From a virus: a stretch of DNA of 46,813 nt. How positions within the stretch are numbered: the first letter of the stretch is position 1; every line of letters starts with the position of its first letter. Shown in pieces: positions 32,051 through 37,790 of this stretch. A program made the position numbers and the translations under genes. The notes below the pieces were generated by a model. The model saw only the letters and a list, made by a program, of their open reading frames with translations. It had not been told where the DNA came from and made no database searches. Location of the stretch: positions 1 through 46,813 of the IMG/VR virus record IMGVR_UViG_3300042400_000841. One strand, written 5' to 3'.

Positions 32051-32440
32051 TCATTTCGCCGCGACGACTCGGTCCCTTCCCAGCAGGACTCGGTCCCGGA
32101 CCTTACCCGCGACGACTCGGTCCCGGACCCGCTTCCAATACACCCCGCCCGATCGCTTCCATCCGTTCGGGCCGTGATGCCAGATCAGCGCGAGGTCCCG
32201 GTCAGTCGCCGGTCGGCCGATCCGCTTAGCCCAGTGGGTCAGGTAGATGTCAGCCACCTTCGTGGCGACGACTCGGTTGGTCATCTCGGACCACCGATAA
32301 TTCCCCCGGACGACTCGGTTAACGTCCGCGACGACGCAGGGGCGCACCTGGAGAGCACCGAGTTCCCCGTGCCGGCCCCGAGCCAGGTCGTTTCCGCCGG
32401 ATTCCACGGCGATCAGTGCTGCTAGCAGTTCAGGTTTCAT
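32051..32440 (-). CDS. Lytic transglycosylase-like lysozyme, 129 aa
   Basis: Small SLT-type muralytic enzyme: MKPELLAALIAVESGGND has the catalytic Glu (Glu13) in the classic (V)ESGGN context, followed by GELGALQVRPCVVADVNRVV (the GxLQV motif) and DLALIWHHGPNGW near 85-97. It would cleave the glycan backbone at the end of infection with the holin at 698-892, or act locally from the virion. The last 25 residues (VRDRVVAGKVRDRVLLGRDR) are a degenerate repeat and look like an addition. It has no Shine-Dalgarno; a terminator hairpin lies directly upstream. It is far from the holin. Confidence 0.85.
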   Translation of the reverse strand: MKPELLAALIAVESGGNDLARGRHGELGALQVRPCVVADVNRVVRGNYRWSEMTNRVVATKVADIYLTHWAKRIGRPATDRDLALIWHHGPNGWKRSGGVYWKRVRDRVVAGKVRDRVLLGRDRVVAAK

Positions 32441-32444
32441 GGCA

Positions 32445-32472
32445 AGAAAAGAGGGCCCCACCCGGAGCCCTC
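32445..32472 (-). terminator. Strong terminator hairpin abutting the lytic transglycosylase start
   Basis: Read leftward, GAGGGCTCC and GGGGCCCTC form a 9-bp stem (one G-T) with a GGGT loop, followed by TTTTCTT and then, after GCC, the ATG at 32440. It would stop or reduce transcription entering from the right. The hairpin also occupies the place of a ribosome-binding site. Confidence 0.8.
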
Positions 32473-32480
32473 GTTGTGAG

Positions 32481-32744
32481 TCAGTAAACCGTAATCCGTT
32501 TGCCGCAGTAGTCAACGGCCAACACGACCAGATCCCGGGCAGCATCCTTCGTCAGCCTCCGGTCACGACGCCGCAGGCAGCCGGCCAGAAACTCCTCGGT
32601 GCCGGCCGGCAGGTCCCGGCCCCACCTGCGGATCTCCCGAGCTAGCAGCAGGGCATCGTAGGCCGACAGCACCGGGCCACGCACCGAATCAGGCCCGATC
32701 AGGACGGCTAAACGGGTTGAGATTTCAGCTTCGGCGAGGGTCAT
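32481..32744 (-). CDS. Small helical hypothetical protein, 87 aa
   Basis: ATG 32744 (MTLAEAEISTRLAVLIGPDS), overlapping the previous stop by 4 bases. Predicted mostly helical: SAYDALLLAREIRRWGRDLP, FLAGCLRRRDRRLTKDAARD, LVVLAVDYC. No family recognised. Followed at once by the terminator in front of the transglycosylase gene. Confidence 0.7.
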   Translation of the reverse strand: MTLAEAEISTRLAVLIGPDSVRGPVLSAYDALLLAREIRRWGRDLPAGTEEFLAGCLRRRDRRLTKDAARDLVVLAVDYCGKRITVY

Positions 32745-32980
32745 TCGTCCTCCCCGGGCAGGTGGTTTAGGGACGGTGGCTGGTACGTCGAGCAGGCGCA
32801 CACGACCGCATCTGGGTAGGCGATCACCGCCTCCTCCAGCGTCTCGAAGTCATCCAACCAGATGCGTCGGCTCTGGCCTTCGAGCACGGATCCGCGCTCG
32901 TATTCGCCGTGCTCGTAGACGGTCCAGCGATCCGAGGAATACGTAGCGCCCCGGCCCTGTTCGATGGTGAGGTCGCTCAC
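32741..32980 (-). CDS. Conserved small phage accessory protein, 79 aa
   Basis: GTG 32980 overlaps the upstream stop (GTGA). The protein shows SDRWTVYEHGEYERGSVLEG, SRRIWLDDFETLEEAVIAYP and ACSTYQPPS, a pattern (Y(E)RGSVLxGQxxRxxLDxFxTLEEAxxAYP) that I recognise from small proteins of diverse phages of high-GC hosts; function unknown. The 4-base overlaps on both sides indicate one transcript. Confidence 0.75.
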   Translation of the reverse strand: MSDLTIEQGRGATYSSDRWTVYEHGEYERGSVLEGQSRRIWLDDFETLEEAVIAYPDAVVCACSTYQPPSLNHLPGEDE

Positions 32981-33246
32981 GGCTGCCCCTCCATTCCCGC
33001 TAGCACGTCCCGAACGGCCAGCCCGATCCGGATCCCCGGCGCTGGCCACCGTGGATCGCTCAGGCGCTCTGCCAGCCGGTCGATCAGCCATTCATAGTCG
33101 CCCTCAGGGATGGCGTCCTCCGCCTCCAGCTGCGCCACTTCCATGGCAGCCAGCGAGATCCGGGTCAACGTGTTCACGCTGGCACACTGGATCCGATTGC
33201 CCAGACCAGCCGCAGCGAACGCGGCGTCGTATGCGTTGGGGTTCAT
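32977..33246 (-). CDS. Small hypothetical protein, 89 aa
   Basis: Starts MNPNAYDAAFAAAGLGNRIQ and continues with VNTLTRISLAAMEVAQLEAE, a helical stretch, then IDRLAERLSDPRWPAPG and a C-terminal helix. Coupled to both neighbours by 4-base overlaps. No family recognised; the block as a whole has the character of a phage accessory region, where genes vary between relatives. Confidence 0.7.
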   Translation of the reverse strand: MNPNAYDAAFAAAGLGNRIQCASVNTLTRISLAAMEVAQLEAEDAIPEGDYEWLIDRLAERLSDPRWPAPGIRIGLAVRDVLAGMEGQP

Positions 33247-33530
33247 AGGGCACCTCCTCGGGCTGCCTTCAGCGCCGCCTCAGCACGGTCGAACAGGTCC
33301 ACCGGCATATCGTCGCCGCCGTCGGATTCCATCCACCATTGAAGGATTCCGTCCAGCGCGGCCTGTAGCTCCGGCGCAGCTGCGATCAGGCCAGCATCGG
33401 CCTCCATTGTGGGCGTCGGTAGGCCGTCGTATTCGGCGTCCCATGTTTGAGCGACTCGGTTTTTTCCGGCGTAGATCGTGCATCCCTGTGTGTGCCACGG
33501 GCCGGGGCTGTTGTGTTGTTCTGTCTTCAT
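33243..33530 (-). CDS. Conserved phage protein with SPGPW motif, 95 aa
   Basis: ATG 33530 (MKTEQHNSPGPWHTQ). The pattern SPGPWHT...GCTIYAGKNRVAQTWD and ADAGLIAAAPELQAALDGIL is one I know from many phages of Gram-negative bacteria (SPGPW ... NAxLIAAAPELLxAL), function unknown, often in accessory gene blocks. The leader has CCAGTAACCGACGGACCAG then AAAAACA just before the ATG, similar to the leaders at 31987 and 34239. Confidence 0.8.
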   Translation of the reverse strand: MKTEQHNSPGPWHTQGCTIYAGKNRVAQTWDAEYDGLPTPTMEADAGLIAAAPELQAALDGILQWWMESDGGDDMPVDLFDRAEAALKAARGGAL

Positions 33531-33603
33531 TGTTTTTCTGGTCCGTCGGTTACTGGCCGACCGATCCGCAGGGGCCCCGCCTGTCACTCAGGGCCCCGCC
33601 GGG

Positions 33604-34239
33604 TCAGTCGATTTCCTCAACCTTCACGACCTCATCGGCCCGATACCTCCGGACGCCGTCAGGCATCCGCACCGACAGCACGGCCCCGTCGATCCCGTCC
33701 ACAAATCCGGTCAGCCCGTCCGGGCACGTGACGAAATCACCCAGCCCGATCGCCTGCTGCGCCGGCACCGCAGCCACCGCCAGCATCTCAATCCAGCCGG
33801 CACGCTCCCGGGACATCTTCTCCAGCTGCCTCATTCCCTCGTCATTCCACGCCACGGCCACCGGCCGCATCCCGTCGGCGATCTCCTGAGCCCGGGGCTT
33901 GAACGCCGACGGGATCCAACCCACCGCCGCTGCAACGACTCCGGCCGGGATCGGCAGGTCCGTCCACTCCCCGCCCGCCCCGCCCACCATCACGGCCCGG
34001 CCGGCCAGCATCTGCTCGCCCCCGAGGATCCAGTGATCGGCCCCGGGCCGGAGCATCCCCTCTTCGTCAATCCAGCAGTCAACGCCGGACCCGCACCCAA
34101 CCCGCTCCAGCAGGTCAGCGCCGATCCATTCCAGCGCCGAATTCCAGCTGTCCACCGCCGGCGTCACGGTCCCGGCCGCTGGGTCGATCCGGAGGCTCTT
34201 CGCGAGCACCGTGCGTGGGTCCTGTTCTGTCGTCTTCAT
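33604..34239 (-). CDS. Hypothetical protein with C-terminal SH3-like barrel, 211 aa
   Basis: Start ATG 34239 (MKTTEQDPRTVLAKSLRIDP). The N-terminal 120 residues are mixed, with SWNSALEWIGADLLERVGCG and DHWILGGEQMLAG; then a helix (SRERAGWIEMLAVAAVPAQQ) and a C-terminal beta barrel (LGDFVTCPDGLTGFVDGIDG, VRMPDGVRRYRADEVVKVEE) that looks like a small KOW/SH3 fold. The first residues repeat those of the gene downstream (MKT-EQ). Likely a nucleic-acid-linked accessory protein; no family recognised. Confidence 0.7.
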   Translation of the reverse strand: MKTTEQDPRTVLAKSLRIDPAAGTVTPAVDSWNSALEWIGADLLERVGCGSGVDCWIDEEGMLRPGADHWILGGEQMLAGRAVMVGGAGGEWTDLPIPAGVVAAAVGWIPSAFKPRAQEIADGMRPVAVAWNDEGMRQLEKMSRERAGWIEMLAVAAVPAQQAIGLGDFVTCPDGLTGFVDGIDGAVLSVRMPDGVRRYRADEVVKVEEID

Positions 34240-34334
34240 AGTTTTTCCTGTCCTGTTCCTGCCGGGATCGGCCCGGTACCGTCGGCCCACTCTGGGCAGA
34301 GAAGGCAGGCCCCGCAGGGCCGGCCGTGCTCTGC

Positions 34335-35117
34335 TCAGGCCGGGATCCCCAGCACGGCCTCCGCCTGCTCTTTGAGCCACGCCACCCGGGCCTCGGGCTT
34401 GATCGCGGAGAGCTTCATAATGTCCAGCACCACGTCCCCGTCGGCCGTCGTGATGGTCCCACCAGACCCATACGAGGCCGGCAGGTCAGCGTGGGTTTCC
34501 ATCCACCGGAACGCGACCCGACGGAACGCCGAGGGATGCATCCCGGCCACAACCCGTGGCAGGTCCAGCGGCTCCTCGGCCGCCTTCAGGCGGTGGCGGA
34601 TCTCCAGCATGGTGGAGCCCCACGCCACCGCATAGGCGACCACGATCTCAACCCGCACGCCCCGGGCTTCCAGAGCATCGGCCGCAGCTGCCATCATCAC
34701 GGCCGCACGCTGGAGATCCGTCTCGCCTACGTTCCAAGCCACCCGGCCGGCCAACAGCAGGCGCACGACCCGCCCCGCCGCCGGGACCGGCTCCGGCATC
34801 CAAGCCACCATGTTTTCCGGCTCGCCTTCCAGATACCGGCTCACGTCGGCGTCGTCGCCGGCCACGTCCCAAACAGGCGTCGGCCGCTCGGCCGTCATGC
34901 TATCGGCCGTCTCAGCGGCCAGCTGGGCGCTCAGGGCCCGGGCCTGCTCAGCGCCGGCCGGCCAGCCGTCGCGCATGATCTGGACGGCCTCGGTGTAGGA
35001 TCGCGTGCCCGTGAATTCCAGCGTGCCGGATTCGCTGCTATCGCGCTCCGGCGCCATGCGGGGCCCCGGGCTCAGGAACGCCGCCAGCCCGTCGCATTCG
35101 ATCGTCGTGCGCTTCAC
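34335..35117 (-). CDS. Partner protein of the MoxR-like ATPase, 260 aa
   Basis: GTG 35117 overlaps the ATPase stop by 4 bases (GTGA). The pattern SGTLEFTGTRSYTEAVQIMR followed by DGWPAG and later RVVRLLLAGRVAWN, ADALEARGVRVEIVVAYAVA resembles a family of phage proteins encoded next to MoxR-type ATPases (recalled as DUF7192). The middle has a Rossmann-like strand-helix arrangement that could be a von Willebrand A-like domain, but I do not see a DxSxS metal motif. MoxR ATPases usually act with a VWA partner, so this may be the partner. Role in infection unknown. Confidence 0.7.
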   Translation of the reverse strand: MKRTTIECDGLAAFLSPGPRMAPERDSSESGTLEFTGTRSYTEAVQIMRDGWPAGAEQARALSAQLAAETADSMTAERPTPVWDVAGDDADVSRYLEGEPENMVAWMPEPVPAAGRVVRLLLAGRVAWNVGETDLQRAAVMMAAAADALEARGVRVEIVVAYAVAWGSTMLEIRHRLKAAEEPLDLPRVVAGMHPSAFRRVAFRWMETHADLPASYGSGGTITTADGDVVLDIMKLSAIKPEARVAWLKEQAEAVLGIPA

Positions 35118-36181
35118 TTGGCCACCCCACCTTCCACCCGGGCCCGGGCATCCGGAGCCATCCCCCGCCATAACACCATTTCCTCGGTCCAATACCGGCC
35201 CACGCCGGCCGCTAGCAGCGCCACGCCGGCCTGCGTTGCCCGTGGGCTCACGACAGCTCGCACCTGCTGCTTCTCCACTGACGCACGCACGGCCCGGACC
35301 CGGGCCAGCCAACCGGCCGGATCCACCAAACCGCCCCGGGCAACGTCCAGCGCCGGAGCCGGAGCCGGAAGGCCCACCATGGCCGCCTCAAGGCCTTCGT
35401 CCACCGGCCAATCCAACACGGCGAACCGATCCAGCGTTGCGGCGTCCAGCTGGTTGCGGCCGACATACTGCCGGGAGGCCCCCTGACCGTACGTGTTAGC
35501 ACCGGCAACGGTTAAAAACCGAGGGGACCGGGCAACCATCCCCACCGGCGTGGCCATCACGTCGCCGGCAAGCGCCGCATTCAGGACCGTCAGCACGCCG
35601 GCGTTTCCGGCGTCGATTTCATCCAGCAGGAATACCCCGCCGTCCCGGTAGGCCTGAACGAAAAGCGATTCCCGGTACGTGCCGCCGGCATCCACAAACC
35701 CGAGGAGATCACTCTTCGACGTCTGCGGCCCCACCGAGAGGCAGCTGAAGGTCAACCCGAGGGCCTCCGCCGCCTTCCGGGCCGCCGTCGTTTTTCCGGT
35801 CCCGGCCGGGCCCACCAGAAGGACATTCAGGCCCACGGCCAGCGTCTGGAGAAGCAGGGGGAACCGCTCGTGCTGCCGGGACATTTCAACCTCGGGCCGA
35901 TCGGGCACGACAACCCGGATCGTGGGCGGGGCCGGGATCTCTTCCCGGATCAGGGCCCGGACCCGGTCCTCATCCAACCCGGGGGCCGGCATGAGGGCCG
36001 CCAGAGCGGCCGTCAGCGCCGCAGCTGGATCGGAAGCGGGGGCTGGGGCCGGCCACGTGCCCGACGTGAGCGCCTGAATCAGCGCCGCCTTCGATGCGCC
36101 GGCGATCATCACGCCGCTGGCTAGGTTGCGTTTACGGGCCTCGGTCCTGAGGTCCTGCACCGTCATGTTTTGGTAGTCCAT
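35114..36181 (-). CDS. MoxR/CobS-like AAA+ ATPase with N-terminal SAP-like domain, 355 aa
   Basis: The ATP-binding core is clear: NVLLVGPAGTGKTTAARKAA (Walker A GPAGTGKT near 143), GGVFLLDEIDAGNAGVLTVL (Walker B LLDEID near 199), PRFLTVAGANTYGQGASRQY (sensor region) and LDAATLDRFAVLDW (arginine finger). Residues 1-45 (MTVQDLRTEARKRNLASG) form a SAP-like helix pair that may bind DNA. The family (MoxR/CobS) remodels partner proteins, usually with a VWA partner, here probably the next gene. Start taken as ATG 36181; the TTG 9 bases earlier overlaps the stop of the membrane peptide. Confidence 0.85.
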   Translation of the reverse strand: MDYQNMTVQDLRTEARKRNLASGVMIAGASKAALIQALTSGTWPAPAPASDPAAALTAALAALMPAPGLDEDRVRALIREEIPAPPTIRVVVPDRPEVEMSRQHERFPLLLQTLAVGLNVLLVGPAGTGKTTAARKAAEALGLTFSCLSVGPQTSKSDLLGFVDAGGTYRESLFVQAYRDGGVFLLDEIDAGNAGVLTVLNAALAGDVMATPVGMVARSPRFLTVAGANTYGQGASRQYVGRNQLDAATLDRFAVLDWPVDEGLEAAMVGLPAPAPALDVARGGLVDPAGWLARVRAVRASVEKQQVRAVVSPRATQAGVALLAAGVGRYWTEEMVLWRGMAPDARARVEGGVAK

Positions 36182-36186
36182 GGTGT

Positions 36187-36291
36187 TCAATGGTTGGGGT
36201 TGGATTCGAGCAGTCCTTGAATCACGATCACGGCCGCAATCAGGAGCCCGATCGCGATCGCCTTCAGTCGTTGTTTCGTTTCGTTTTTCAT
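36187..36291 (-). CDS. Tiny single-pass membrane peptide, 34 aa
   Basis: A 34-residue frame reads MKNETKQRLKAIAIGLLIAA, then VIVIQGLLES and an Asn-rich end. It is a positively charged N-terminus, one membrane helix (about residues 11-28) and a short tail. Its stop (36187-36189) is 5 bases before the ATPase ATG, so it would be the first gene of the leftward operon. The only basis is the clean short frame, the hydrophobic pattern and the place behind a promoter-like TTGACA. Confidence 0.5.
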   Translation of the reverse strand: MKNETKQRLKAIAIGLLIAAVIVIQGLLESNPNH

Positions 36292-36301
36292 ACCGTGGGC
36301 A

Positions 36302-36333
36302 CGTACCGTCGCATAAACCGTTTTATGTGTCAA
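36302..36333 (-). promoter_or_regulatory. Promoter-like TTGACA with palindrome CATAAA-CCGT-TTTATG
   Basis: Read leftward, a perfect TTGACA (36333-36328) is followed directly by the palindrome at 36327-36312 (6-bp arms CATAAA/TTTATG around 4 bases). No good TATAAT is visible at the expected distance. The distance from TTGACA to the ATG at 36291 is 42 bases, leaving room for a leader of only a few bases. A repressor bound at the palindrome would block this promoter. The same layout, with a different palindrome, occurs at 42252. Confidence 0.5.
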
Positions 36334-36340
36334 CCCCTGT

Positions 36341-36370
36341 TTTGCAGGATCTCAACCGCAGGCCTGCAAA
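36341..36370. repeat. Inverted repeat upstream of the accessory operon
   Basis: TTTGCAGG (36341-36348) and CCTGCAAA (36363-36370) are perfect 8-bp arms around 14 bases, and the right arm overlaps the 10-bp palindrome GCAGGCCTGC at 36358. It lies between the leftward promoter-like box and the rightward gene at 36408. It could be an operator or a hairpin. Confidence 0.5.
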
Positions 36371-36407
36371 CATTGGTTGAAATTGACGTGCTAGCGGGCA
36401 GGATTCC

Positions 36408-36755
36408 ATGGTGCCGACATTGGAAAACAAGCTGCCCGAGGCGAACCATAGAACGCTCACCAGAAGGGCCGCACGCAGTCAGGCGGTCATTGGGATTGCG
36501 AGGGCCACCCTGCCCGGTCAAATGGTCCTCCGCCTGCGTCGATCCGCTGAGCGAATGGCGGACCTTGTGGAAGACGTGACCGCCCCTGCCCCCGATCGGA
36601 TCTCCGCCGCGAAGGCCATGGTCACCGTGCAGGATCAGCTCATCGACCTTCTCGGGATCCCCCGCCGTCCCGCCGCAGCTGGAAAAGGGAAAGCCTCCGC
36701 CCCCATGCTCGACGTGAGTCCCGGCCCCTCGGTTCCCCCTGACCTCAGCGCCTGA
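36408..36755 (+). CDS. Hypothetical protein, 115 aa, small terminase candidate
   Basis: Rightward gene between two leftward operons. The protein is basic at the N-terminus (TRRAARSQAVIGIARATLP) and has helices RLRRSAERMADLVEDVTAPA and RISAAKAMVTVQDQLIDLLG, then a Pro/Ala tail. The helix pair with PADRISAAKA recalls proteins that assemble as rings (small terminases) or DNA-binding adaptors, but the match is weak and no HTH is clear. The phage otherwise lacks a visible small terminase. No strong promoter seen; ATG 36408 has GGCAGG upstream. Confidence 0.45.
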   Translation: MVPTLENKLPEANHRTLTRRAARSQAVIGIARATLPGQMVLRLRRSAERMADLVEDVTAPAPDRISAAKAMVTVQDQLIDLLGIPRRPAAAGKGKASAPMLDVSPGPSVPPDLSA

Positions 36756-36763
36756 CCGGACCT

Positions 36764-36812
36764 CGGTGCTAGCATGGCCGGCCGACGGTGCTAGCACGTG
36801 CCCGGCCGACGG
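36764..36812. repeat. Tandem pair containing TGCTAGCA
   Basis: CGGTGCTAGCA occurs at 36764-36774 and 36786-36796, and GGCCGACGG at 36780-36788 and 36804-36812, so a unit of about 22-24 bases is repeated. The 8-bp palindrome TGCTAGCA inside each is found at ten places in the window. Confidence 0.6.
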
Positions 36813-37071
36813 GGGCCGCTGCCTTGAGCCCGGGCTCGGGCGCGGGCGCGGTTAATGGATTCCTTTGGCCCGGGACCGTCCCCACGGGGTACCGGGGGTG
36901 GGGGCCCGGCCCGGTGACTGGTCGCCGTGGGACCCCCTCTCCAATACCTAGGCTATTTTCCAAACCGACATAGAACGCTTTACCATGAGGGGAGTCACAG
37001 GGGTCATGTGAGGGGTTTCTTCAGATCCCCCCCCCTTCGTTTAACCGTTCATTCTTAGTGCTTTTTGGCTT

Positions 37072-37344
37072 CAAAGTAGGAAGGGTGTATTAGGGTGTTA
37101 GGCTAAAAGTAACCCTAAGGATTCCGTCTGCACTGTAGCAGCAGAAAAACCGCTCCGTAAAGCGGTTGTCGTTTCTGATTCCGTCTAAAATTTCCCCCGG
37201 ACCGGGTCCATCAACTGGGGGGTACCCTCGCCTCCTCACACAGGGTTCCTACTTTGCAGCAGAAAAGACCTAAGGATGAGGGGGCAAACGGCGTATAGGG
37301 GTTTTGGATTTTCAAAACCTGCTTTCACAAGGTTCCTACTTTGC
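37072..37344. repeat. Iteron-like repeats in the non-coding region
   Basis: TTCCTACTTTG occurs twice forward, inside GGTTCCTACTTTGC at 37244-37257 and 37331-37344, and once inverted at 37072-37082. CCTAAGGAT is at 37114-37122 and 37269-37277; GATTCCGTCT at 37120-37129 and 37177-37186; GCAGCAGAAAA at 37138-37148 and 37256-37266. The 7-bp hairpin GGTTTTG/CAAAACC is at 37300-37319. Short repeats of this kind are seen in initiator-binding sites. Confidence 0.6.
37144..37167 (-). terminator. Rho-independent terminator of the replication operon
   Basis: Read leftward, AACCGCT and AGCGGTT form a perfect 7-bp stem with a 6-base loop (TTACGG), followed by TTTCT (the stem's final T bases extend it to a run of five). 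It lies about 200 bases past the last leftward gene (37364) and would end the replication transcript. Confidence 0.8.
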
Positions 37345-37363
37345 TTCCAAAACCCCCTCATTA

Positions 37364-37759
37364 TCAGCGCGGAAACGACGGTGGAGGGGCAATAATCCAC
37401 TTCGTGTATCCGTTGGATTTCGCCTTGTAGACCAGGTGAGGATTGAATCGAGCGTACATTCCGAAGGATGACGCAAAGGAGGCGAATGTCGGGCGCGGTT
37501 CAGTCTGCATTTGCCAGATGTCCTGAAGCGTGTATCGACCCGGGGCTGGGACAACGATATTGCGTTCGCGATTCGAGACGACGAGTTTCACCTCGGGCAG
37601 CTTCTGATTCCGTTCGATGAAGTCGGAATGGACAGCGAGGTGCGGCATAGTTTTCGCGAGCGCGACGATCTCGTCCCAGACTTCCGGGGTGTTCGCGTTG
37701 CGATAGATGATCTTCCCCGGACCAAGCCGGCGGAGTTGAGTGGTGAGATATTTGGTCAC
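37364..37759 (-). CDS. Hypothetical protein, 131 aa
   Basis: GTG 37759; the previous gene stops 31 bases upstream and AGGA lies about 11 bases before the start. The protein has a helical N-terminal half (MTKYLTTQLRRLGPGKIIYR, WDEIVALAKTMPHLAV), a beta segment (KLVVSNRERNIVVPAPGRYT) and a basic C-terminus. It is the last gene of the replication operon. No family recognised. Confidence 0.7.
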   Translation of the reverse strand: MTKYLTTQLRRLGPGKIIYRNANTPEVWDEIVALAKTMPHLAVHSDFIERNQKLPEVKLVVSNRERNIVVPAPGRYTLQDIWQMQTEPRPTFASFASSFGMYARFNPHLVYKAKSNGYTKWIIAPPPSFPR

Positions 37760-37790
37760 GGCGAGACCATCCTACTCTATGGTTTCGTTG

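Larger units (their letters stand above)
36756..37363. other. 608-bp non-coding region, candidate replication origin
   Basis: The longest stretch without a believable gene. The left part (to about 36950) is very GC-rich, with two TGCTAGCA sites, GAGCCCGGGCTC and tracts GGGG, GGGGG, GGGGG. The right part is more AT-rich, with a run of nine C at 37027, repeats CCTAAGGAT, GATTCCGTCT, GCAGCAGAAAA, GGTTCCTACTTTGC (each twice) and two hairpins (37148-37167 and 37300-37319). The tails of the replication operon and of the gene at 36408 meet here. Composition and repeats resemble a phage origin or a regulatory region. A 61-codon frame at 36788 looks random. Confidence 0.55.

Noticed and set aside
36840-36920. 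G-quadruplex in GGGG/GGGGG/GGGGG tracts
   Set aside because: Only three good G tracts with even spacing; the fourth would need split tracts, so support is weak.
36788-36973. 61-codon frame in the non-coding region
   Set aside because: Gly/Pro/Ala/Arg-rich as expected from random GC-rich DNA, no ribosome site, and it covers repeats.
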